Below are positions 53,232 through 59,416 of a stretch of 64,000 bases of DNA, one piece after another. The DNA lies in assembly GCA_017993775.1 (NCBI GenBank), contig JAGOMA010000023.1, forward strand, positions 16,856 through 80,855, in the 5' to 3' direction. The stretch comes from Chloroflexota bacterium (GTDB taxonomy: Bacteria > Chloroflexota > Anaerolineae > Promineifilales > Promineifilaceae). The translations under genes and the position numbers were made by a program. The notes beneath the pieces are model-generated. The model did no database searches, was not told the origin of the DNA, and saw only the letters and a list, made by a program, of their open reading frames with translations. Within the stretch, counting starts at the first letter, position 1, and every line of letters begins with the position of its first letter.

Positions 53232-53429
53232 TTACCGTTCGCCCACAAAACGATGGCAGCATTGGCAAACGGCCGTGGTCGTCGATTCCGTTAAAAAGCT
53301 AATCTGCGTCAGCCCGCCGGTAACATAAGCCTCAAGGCAATCGACGCAGGTGGCCGCATTGGCATCCAATTCTTGCCACTTGGGCAGAAACGCATGGAAA
53401 TGCTCCTGAAAATCCTGGGTGCTAGACAC
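53232..53429 (-). CDS. Small Cys-rich (zinc-binding?) protein
   Basis: 65 residues from a GTG at 53429. Two Cys pairs, TCVDCLEAY and VCQCCHRF, could bind zinc as a small treble-clef or ribbon. The start has no clear ribosome site and the coding evidence is the Cys pattern and the convergent, almost abutting position (3 bp) to the nucleotidyltransferase gene. No family recognised. The 204 bp upstream (53430-53633) shows one TATAAT (53522-53527) on the plus strand and nothing else. Confidence 0.45.
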   Translation of the reverse strand: MSSTQDFQEHFHAFLPKWQELDANAATCVDCLEAYVTGGLTQISFLTESTTTAVCQCCHRFVGER

Positions 53430-53633
53430 GTCACTGTGGCATGAGCAGTTAGCGTCGAAGACATCCGCAAACGCCTTTTACCATTTGTGAATCAGCGTTA
53501 CCCATCCCCCCGCCAAACCGTTATAATGTCCCCGTAAATCATGCAGCTCGAGAAACGTAGCACCTGGAAAAGAATCAAACCACCTTTAATCTTCCGATAG
53601 CTTTACAAGCCTTTAACTGCCCAGGAAAACGCA

Positions 53634-54833
53634 ATGACTAATTCAAAAGCAATCAACCCTAAAGATTTAATCCAAACTCTCTCCATCGAAACGCTCTGCG
53701 CCACCGCCGACGCCTATTACCAGACCATCGTCGATCCTACGCCGCAAATGGCCAAACCATTTTGGTCCTTTCTTGAAGGTCCGCTGCTGTTGCAGCATTT
53801 GGGCGTTGTGCTCTCCGGCTTGCAGATAAGCAAAACCATGACTGTTCTGGATTTTGGCGCAGGAACCTGCTGGCTTTCCCGCTATCTCAGCCAGTTGCAA
53901 TGCCAGACCATCTCCTGCGATCCGTCGGCTGCGGCGCTGGCCATCGGCAAAAAGCTGTTCGCCGAACATCCCATTGTCGGTAATTACGTGGCTGAACCGC
54001 GCTTTTTGCCGTTCGACGGGCATACCATCGACCTGCCCGACCAATCTGTGGACCGCATCATTTGTTTCAGCGCCTTTCACCACATTCCCAACCAGGCTGA
54101 AGTGCTGGCCGAATTTGGCCGTGTCTTGAAGGATGGCGGCATCGCCGGGTTCAGCGAGCCGGGCCGGTTCCATTCGCAGCACCCGCAGTCACAATCAGAA
54201 ATGCGCAACTTCAACGTGTTGGAAAACGACATGATTTTGGAAGAGATTTTTGCCCTGGCCCAACCTTGCGGTTTTACCGATCTGACCTATCGAGCAACCG
54301 CCAATCTGGAATTATCGCTTAAACAATATCTGAACCTGACCCAAACCCGTTGGAATCCATTTCTGGAGCTTCCCATGAAAAAGCATCTGCGACAGACGGC
54401 TCTGGACCAATCGATCTTTTTCTTGCACAAAGGGGAAATGGCTCTGGATAGTCGCTCTTATGTGGGTTTGGCGCATACGATTCGGCTGCCACACGGCCGT
54501 TACACTCTCCACGCCGGCGACACACTCACACTCGATCTCGCCATCAGCAACACCGGGCAATCTACCTGGCTGGTGGAAAACATCCAGGAAATCGGCGTGG
54601 TAAAAATTGGCACGCATTTGTTCGATGGGCAAGGCGAACTGCTCAATCTGGATTTCAGCCGCCACCGGTTCGACCGGCCAACGCTGCCTGGCGCAGCGGT
54701 CCAGAAACAAATCGCCATCCCATTTCCTGAACCGGGAACCTACAAACTGGCGGTGGATCTGGTGGCCGAGGGCGTGTGCTGGTTTGAAAACGTCGGCGCA
54801 GCGCCAACAGAAATTGACATCACGGTAACCTGA
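53634..54833 (+). CDS. SAM-dependent methyltransferase with C-terminal Ig-like domain
   Basis: 399 residues. N-terminal class I methyltransferase (VLDFGAGTCWLSRYL as motif I; ISCDPSAAALAIG; DRIICFSAFHHIPN; VLKDGGIAGFSEPGR). The C-terminal 120 residues (about 275-395) form a beta-sandwich with NTGQSTWLVENIQEIGVVKIGTHL, like domains on polysaccharide-modifying methyltransferases. It may methylate a cell-surface sugar. Only one ACGGCCGT copy lies in the gene. Confidence 0.85.
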   Translation: MTNSKAINPKDLIQTLSIETLCATADAYYQTIVDPTPQMAKPFWSFLEGPLLLQHLGVVLSGLQISKTMTVLDFGAGTCWLSRYLSQLQCQTISCDPSAAALAIGKKLFAEHPIVGNYVAEPRFLPFDGHTIDLPDQSVDRIICFSAFHHIPNQAEVLAEFGRVLKDGGIAGFSEPGRFHSQHPQSQSEMRNFNVLENDMILEEIFALAQPCGFTDLTYRATANLELSLKQYLNLTQTRWNPFLELPMKKHLRQTALDQSIFFLHKGEMALDSRSYVGLAHTIRLPHGRYTLHAGDTLTLDLAISNTGQSTWLVENIQEIGVVKIGTHLFDGQGELLNLDFSRHRFDRPTLPGAAVQKQIAIPFPEPGTYKLAVDLVAEGVCWFENVGAAPTEIDITVT

Positions 54834-54856
54834 CGCGTTGGAGAAATAGTTAAGCG

Positions 54857-55387
54857 ATGACAAACATCACTCTAGACACCTGCCCTGGCTGCCTGGCCCA
54901 ACTGCCGGATATCGGCAGCCCGACCCACCGGTATATCGGCGCGTCGGGGGCGTGCTGGGATTTATTCGCCGGGTTGTCTAATGGCGGCGAACCGCCGCTG
55001 GCTCCCGGCCCGTTGAATGGCCTGCTGGTAGATGCATACGCCGCGCAGCACCCCGGCGTGCCCTCTGACCAAGCCATCCAGTCTGTAGCCGTGCATTTGT
55101 TAACGTTGTACGGCGTGCTGGACAAAGGAGTGTCGCCCAACCTGGCGCTGACCATCCGGCTCAAAGCAGTCAGCGAGCGGCAGCAGGCGAAACACGGCCG
55201 TTTCCAATGGTTAACCCCGCCCGACTTAAGCGGCAGCATCACCGTCGCCGACATTGCCGCGCAGACAACCCCGGAAGTGCGCACAGACCTGCTGACGCGC
55301 TATATCCACGAAGTCTGGGCGCGCTGGTCGCGGCTGCACCAGACGACCATTGCCGCCTGGTTTGAGCAGTACGTGGGGGTGTGTTAG
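54857..55387 (+). CDS. DUF5946 family protein
   Basis: 176 residues. Start CPGCLAQLPDIGSPTHRYIGASGACWDLFAGL, with a CPGC pair and a third Cys, then a helical core LLVDAYAAQHPG...QSVAVHLLTLYGVL and a helical end VRTDLLTRYIHEVWARWSRLHQTTIAAWFEQYV. This matches small actinobacterial and chloroflexal DUF5946 proteins of unknown function. It lies 23 bp after the methyltransferase and 1 bp before dus, so probably in one transcript. Confidence 0.8.
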   Translation: MTNITLDTCPGCLAQLPDIGSPTHRYIGASGACWDLFAGLSNGGEPPLAPGPLNGLLVDAYAAQHPGVPSDQAIQSVAVHLLTLYGVLDKGVSPNLALTIRLKAVSERQQAKHGRFQWLTPPDLSGSITVADIAAQTTPEVRTDLLTRYIHEVWARWSRLHQTTIAAWFEQYVGVC

Positions 55388-55388
55388 C

Positions 55389-56429
55389 GTGGATGGCGTA
55401 ACGGCCGTACCCCATTTTTGGGTGCGCGATGTGCCCGTTTATGGCGACGCCATCCTGGCGCCGATGGCCCGTTATTCCGACGTGCCCTACCGCGCTCTGT
55501 CGCGGGCTTATGGCTCGGCCATGAGCTATACCGAATTTGTGCCCGCCGAGGCGCTGCTGTACGAACCCAACCCAATGTGGCGGCGGTTGGATAGTCGGCC
55601 AGGGGGCGAACGGCCGTTGGTCTTCCAAATTTTCGGGTTCGATGCGCAGCAGCTCTTGCAGGCCGCGCAGCGGATTGAAGCGTGGGGGCCAGACATCATC
55701 GACGTGAACATGGGCTGCTCGGTGCCGCAGGTGAGCGAACAAGGTGCAGGCGTGGGCATGATGCGCCGCCCGCAGTTGGTGGCCGAGACATTTCGCCTGC
55801 TTTCTCGCCATCTGCGCGTGCCGGTGACAGGCAAAATCCGCCTGGGCTGGGATGCCGACAGCGTTAATTTTTTGGAAATTGCCCACATTATGGAAGACAA
55901 CGGCGCAGCGCTGATTGCCATTCACGGCCGTACCAAAACCCAAAACTACAGCCATCAGGCCAATTGGGAGGCCATCGCCGCCCTGAAACAGGCCGTGAAC
56001 GTGCCGGTGATCGGTAACGGCGACGTGCAAACGCCGGGCGACATTGACCGCCTGAAGGCGGCTACTGGCTGCGACGGGGTGATGATTGGCCGGGCGGCGG
56101 TGGGCAATCCGTGGATTTTTGCCCGTCAGGACCGGGCGGAGCTGACGTTTGCGGCGGTTACTGCCGTTATCCGCCGCCACCTGACCGAAATGCTGGCTTA
56201 TTATGGCGACCCGGCCGGGTTGATTGGCTTTCGCCGCCATCTGAAGCGTTACGTTTCCGGGCTGGCCCTGAAACGATTTGTGCAGCCCATGCTGCAAACA
56301 GAAGACTCGGCCGAGTTTTGGCGGCTGCTGGCGGTGCTGGAAACGGCCGTGCCCGCCGACGAACCGCTCGCCTCTTTGGCCCGCCGCACCTGGTTTCCCC
56401 GCCCCAAGACAGAAGGGGTTGCCCCATGA
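55389..56429 (+). CDS. dus: tRNA-dihydrouridine synthase
   Basis: 346 residues from a GTG at 55389. Dus fold: AILAPMARYSDVPYRAL at the FMN site, catalytic Cys110 in DVNMGCSVPQVSEQGAG, TGKIRLGWD, IHGRTKTQNY and VPVIGNGDVQTPGDI, GCDGVMIGRAAVGNPWIF. It reduces uridines in tRNA with NADPH. DusB/DusC-like; the exact subgroup is not certain. Its stop overlaps the glutaminase start (ATGA). Confidence 0.93.
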   Translation: MDGVTAVPHFWVRDVPVYGDAILAPMARYSDVPYRALSRAYGSAMSYTEFVPAEALLYEPNPMWRRLDSRPGGERPLVFQIFGFDAQQLLQAAQRIEAWGPDIIDVNMGCSVPQVSEQGAGVGMMRRPQLVAETFRLLSRHLRVPVTGKIRLGWDADSVNFLEIAHIMEDNGAALIAIHGRTKTQNYSHQANWEAIAALKQAVNVPVIGNGDVQTPGDIDRLKAATGCDGVMIGRAAVGNPWIFARQDRAELTFAAVTAVIRRHLTEMLAYYGDPAGLIGFRRHLKRYVSGLALKRFVQPMLQTEDSAEFWRLLAVLETAVPADEPLASLARRTWFPRPKTEGVAP

Positions 56430-57343
56430 TCGATTACCCCGGCATACTGGCAGAAATTCACGAGGCCGTGCAGCCGCTGCTGGCGCAAGGCAAAGTGGCC
56501 GACTACATCCCGGAGTTGGCCCACATTTCGCCAAACAAATTTGGCATGGCTGTGCAAACCAGCGGCGGCGAACTGTACGGCATTGGCGACGCCGACGAGA
56601 AGTTTTCCGTGCAAAGCGTCTCCAAAGCGTTTACGTTGACGATGGCGATGCGGCTGGAAGGCGAGGCCATCTGGCGGCGGGTGGGCCGGGAACCTTCGGG
56701 CACGGCCTTCAACTCGTTGGTGCAGCTTGAGTACGAAAACGGCATCCCGCGCAATCCGTTCATCAATGCCGGGGCGATGGTGGTCACCGACATGATTTTG
56801 TCGCATCATCCGGACGCCAAGCAGGCCATTCTGGATTTTGTGCGCCTGTTGAGCGGGACGGAGGGAATTGGCTTTGATACGGCCGTGGCCCAATCAGAAA
56901 AAAGCACAGGCTACCGCAACGCGGCGCTGGCCTACTTCCTCAAAAGCTTCGGCAACCTGCGCAACGATCCGGAAGCTGTGCTGGATACGTATTTTCACCA
57001 CTGCGCCCTGTCGATGAGCTGCGTGGAGATGGCGCGGGCGGGCATGTTTTTGGCCAATGACGGCCGTTTGCCCTGGGACGGGCAGGTGATTTTGTCGCGC
57101 AGCCAGGCCAAATACGTGAAGGCGCTGATGCTGACGTGCGGCACGTATGATGCGGTGGGCGATTTTGCCTATCGGGTCGGGCTGCCTGGGAAAAGCGGCG
57201 TGGGCGGCGGTATTTTGGCCGTCATGCCCGACATCTTTACCGTTTGCGTCTGGTCGCCGGGTCTTAACGCCCAGGGCAATTCCTTGGCCGGAACAAAAGC
57301 GCTGGAATTGTTCACCACGCTCACAGAGATTTCTATATTTTGA
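56426..57343 (+). CDS. glsA: Glutaminase
   Basis: 305 residues from ATG at 56426, overlapping the dus stop. The serine-dependent glutaminase motifs are intact: VQSVSKAFTL (S-x2-K), EPSGTAFNSLVQLE, NPFINAGAMV, EKSTGYRNAALAYFLKSFGN and GVGGGILAVMPD. It turns glutamine into glutamate and ammonia. Length is typical. Confidence 0.94.
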   Translation: MIDYPGILAEIHEAVQPLLAQGKVADYIPELAHISPNKFGMAVQTSGGELYGIGDADEKFSVQSVSKAFTLTMAMRLEGEAIWRRVGREPSGTAFNSLVQLEYENGIPRNPFINAGAMVVTDMILSHHPDAKQAILDFVRLLSGTEGIGFDTAVAQSEKSTGYRNAALAYFLKSFGNLRNDPEAVLDTYFHHCALSMSCVEMARAGMFLANDGRLPWDGQVILSRSQAKYVKALMLTCGTYDAVGDFAYRVGLPGKSGVGGGILAVMPDIFTVCVWSPGLNAQGNSLAGTKALELFTTLTEISIF

Positions 57344-57388
57344 TGGGACAACCAGCCCCATTTGCGCTGTCAACTCAAGGAGAAAATC

Positions 57389-57780
57389 ATGAACAACAGC
57401 GGCTCTTCCTGAAACCCGGTGCGGGTAGTTCAGGCATTGCTGGTCCTAAATACCGCCGTCTGGCTGACGTTTGGCATAATCAGTCTGCTGCGCCTGTCCT
57501 TACAAAACCCGGAACAGATATGGGTGTTGAGCATCGTCGCCGTGCTGATGTTTGGCAACTTGGCCGCTTTACTGTTGGCGGCCTGGCTGTTGAGTTGGCG
57601 GCCTAAGTGGGGTTTTACGTCGCCCTGGCCGTCTTACTGGTCAACATCGTCCTGACGGTTACCGACCAGTTCGGCCTGTTTGACCTGTTGACGTTGCTGC
57701 TGGACCTGATCATTCTGGCCCTCCTGCTCGCCGGTCGCCGCCAATTTCTGCAACCCATGCCGTCGATGGACGCCGCTTGA
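57389..57780 (+). pseudogene. Small membrane protein gene with an in-frame stop and a frameshift
   Basis: ATG at 57389 has a strong AAGGAG site but the 8th codon is TGA (57410-57412). The frame goes on with NPVRVVQALLVLNTAVWLTF and two to three hydrophobic helices to a premature TGA near 57655. From GGGGTTTT (about 57609) a +1 shift gives FYVALAVLLVNIVLTV, two more helices and a natural TGA at 57778-57780. Without the two lesions the product would be a 130-residue, four-helix membrane protein. A GTG at 57419 could start a truncated form. Sequencing error is possible at the homopolymer. Confidence 0.7.
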
Positions 57781-57795
57781 TAAGAGAATTCAAGC

Positions 57796-57856
57796 AAATC
57801 GTCAAGACTTTCAACCAAAATTGTCTTGACGATTTTGAAAATTGTCTTGACAATTT
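57796..57856. repeat. AAATCGTCAAGAC inverted repeat with a second near-copy
   Basis: AAATCGTCAAGAC at 57796-57808 pairs exactly with 57823-57835; GTCTTGACAATTT at 57844-57856 is a third copy differing at one base. It lies in the 204-bp gap after the broken membrane gene. No gene is seen there beyond an unlikely 63-codon frame. Confidence 0.7.
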
Positions 57857-57984
57857 GAGCGAGAGATGCGCATCTTTTGAGCGGTTTATCTTGATGAGTG
57901 AGCGGAGAGGTTGTGGAGGAGGGCGAGACGGCCGTTGGCCATTACGCCGCTATTCTCCAGTTTTGTAGGTAAAAAGAAAATTAC

Positions 57985-58635
57985 ATGAAAACACGAATCA
58001 AACAAACCATCAAGCAAACCCTCCTATTCCAGCTGCTTTGGAATTGGACGGTAAAGAGAAAGCGGGAGAAGGAAGAACTGATTGCGTGGCAAAGAAACGA
58101 GCAGCTTGGTCCGCCGCCGCATATTGTGAAGCAGCAAACGATTAAAGCTTATGCGAAACGTTTCGAGTTACACATTCTGGTCGAAACCGGGACTTATTAC
58201 GGCGACATGGTTGAAGCCATGAAAGGACATTTCGACCAGATTTACTCCATCGAGTTAAGCCGGGAACTGTACGAAACTGCCCAGAAAAGATTCAAAAGAG
58301 CAAAAAACGTCGAGCTAATATGTGGCGACAGCGCTGTCGAACTGGGGAACGTGATGAGACGCCTGGATCGGCCGGCGCTGTTTTGGCTCGACGGGCACTA
58401 TTCGGCCGGGATCACGGCCAAAGGCGAAAAGGATACGCCCATTTTTGAAGAGCTGACCCACATTTTTAACGCGCCGGACCAGGGTCACGTCATCTTGATT
58501 GACGATGCTCGCTGCTTTGGAACCGTGCCGGATTACCCCAGTCTGCAGGAGCTTTCAGCGTTCATCAGCGCAAAAAGACCCCATCTGGATATGACGGTTG
58601 AGGCTGACAGCATCAGGATCACGCCAAGAAAATAA
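57985..58635 (+). CDS. Methyltransferase-like protein (Rossmann fold)
   Basis: 216 residues. A basic N-terminal helix (about 1-40) is followed by a class I methyltransferase-like core: ILVETGTYYGDMVEAM, IYSIELSRELYETAQKRF, VELICGDSAVELG and FWLDGHYSAG, with HVILIDDARCFG later. It resembles sugar-modifying or TylF-like enzymes. It is less GC-rich than neighbours and holds no ACGGCCGT copy, so it may be acquired. Substrate unknown. Confidence 0.75.
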   Translation: MKTRIKQTIKQTLLFQLLWNWTVKRKREKEELIAWQRNEQLGPPPHIVKQQTIKAYAKRFELHILVETGTYYGDMVEAMKGHFDQIYSIELSRELYETAQKRFKRAKNVELICGDSAVELGNVMRRLDRPALFWLDGHYSAGITAKGEKDTPIFEELTHIFNAPDQGHVILIDDARCFGTVPDYPSLQELSAFISAKRPHLDMTVEADSIRITPRK

Positions 58636-58704
58636 CCTTCTGGCAAGGCACGGCAGCGGGCAAGATGAGTTGGGAACGGCCGTTGTCCTGATCTTTCCCT
58701 CGCT

Positions 58705-58719
58705 TATACTATCTGTATA
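58705..58719. promoter_or_regulatory. TATAC-N5-GTATA dyad before the AbrB-like gene
   Basis: TATACTATCTGTATA is an inverted repeat 29 bp upstream of the ATG. It also contains -10-like TATACT. AbrB-type antitoxins repress their own promoters, so this is a likely operator. Confidence 0.5.
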
Positions 58720-58747
58720 GACAATGTAAGCACACAAGGTGTTGACT

Positions 58748-58987
58748 ATGGTTCGCAAAATTTTTAAGACGGGCAATAGTTTGGTGGTTTCGCTGCCCAA
58801 AGAATCCATTGAACTGCTGGGTTTGCGTGAAGGCAGCGAAGTCTCGGCAGCCGTTGATCAGCACGAAATGCGTAGTATCATCGAGCCGGCCGGGCCACCT
58901 TTGGCCGACATCCAGCCCGAGTTCGCCCAACAGCTTAACGAGTTTATTGAACTTTACCGCCCTGCCTTAAAAGCCCTGGCAAAATGA
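58748..58987 (+). CDS. AbrB/MazE-type antitoxin-like DNA-binding protein
   Basis: 79 residues. SpoVT/AbrB swapped-hairpin N-terminus: MVRKIFKTGNSLVVSLPKESIELLGLREGSEV; the C-terminal half (about 45-79) would bind a toxin. Start ATG at 58748 lies after a dyad operator. No intact toxin gene follows. Confidence 0.88.
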   Translation: MVRKIFKTGNSLVVSLPKESIELLGLREGSEVSAAVDQHEMRSIIEPAGPPLADIQPEFAQQLNEFIELYRPALKALAK

Positions 58988-59061
58988 TCGCTTATCTTGC
59001 CGTTAACGGTGTGGGTAACGGAGCAACGGCCGTCGCTGGACGAGATGGCAAGTTGGTTTGA
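58984..59061 (+). pseudogene. Possible remnant of a partner toxin gene
   Basis: The ATG at 58984 overlaps the antitoxin stop (ATGA), as in toxin genes of such modules, but the frame has only 25 codons (MIAYLAVNGVGNG...). The antitoxin frame continued past its stop gives SLDEMASWFEESWGRE, with the look of a protein end. It may be a decayed Doc/Fic-like toxin, but this is weak. Confidence 0.3.
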
Positions 59062-59116
59062 GGAAAGTTGGGGCAGAGAGTGATGGGAGCAAGGGCCGTT
59101 ACCCTTGAGCTATTTT

Positions 59117-59377
59117 ATGCCAAACCACCAACCTGAATCACTCCCCAATTACACACCCAAACAAGGGCAATACCTGGCCTTTATTTATTACTACACCAAA
59201 CTAAACGGCCGTTCCCCGGCTGAACGGGATATAGAAAACTACTTCAAAGCCACGCCGCCTACTGTGCACAACATGATTCTGGAACTAGAAAAGAAAGGCT
59301 TTATTGAACGAACCCCGCGTCAGGCGCGCAGCATCAAGCTGCTGCTATCACGGGGCCATCTACCCGATTTGGAGTAG
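59117..59377 (+). CDS. LexA-type winged-helix DNA-binding protein
   Basis: 86 residues from ATG at 59117 (a TTG at 59105 is also possible). Matches the N-terminal DNA-binding domain of LexA (TPKQGQYLAFIYYYTKLNGRSPAERDIENYFKATPPTVHNMILELEKKGFIERTP) without the peptidase domain. Such short forms occur next to mobile or toxin genes and act as transcription regulators. It ends 39 bp before the U32 peptidase gene. Confidence 0.85.
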   Translation: MPNHQPESLPNYTPKQGQYLAFIYYYTKLNGRSPAERDIENYFKATPPTVHNMILELEKKGFIERTPRQARSIKLLLSRGHLPDLE

Positions 59378-59416
59378 AATGCCTTCTTTGTACGTCTTCT
59401 GATGTAAAATCTCCCC

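Noticed and set aside
57777..57968. A 63-codon frame rich in Cys after the broken membrane gene
   Set aside because: It overlaps the inverted repeats that write its Cys-Leu-Asp phrases, starts with TTG and has no clear ribosome site.
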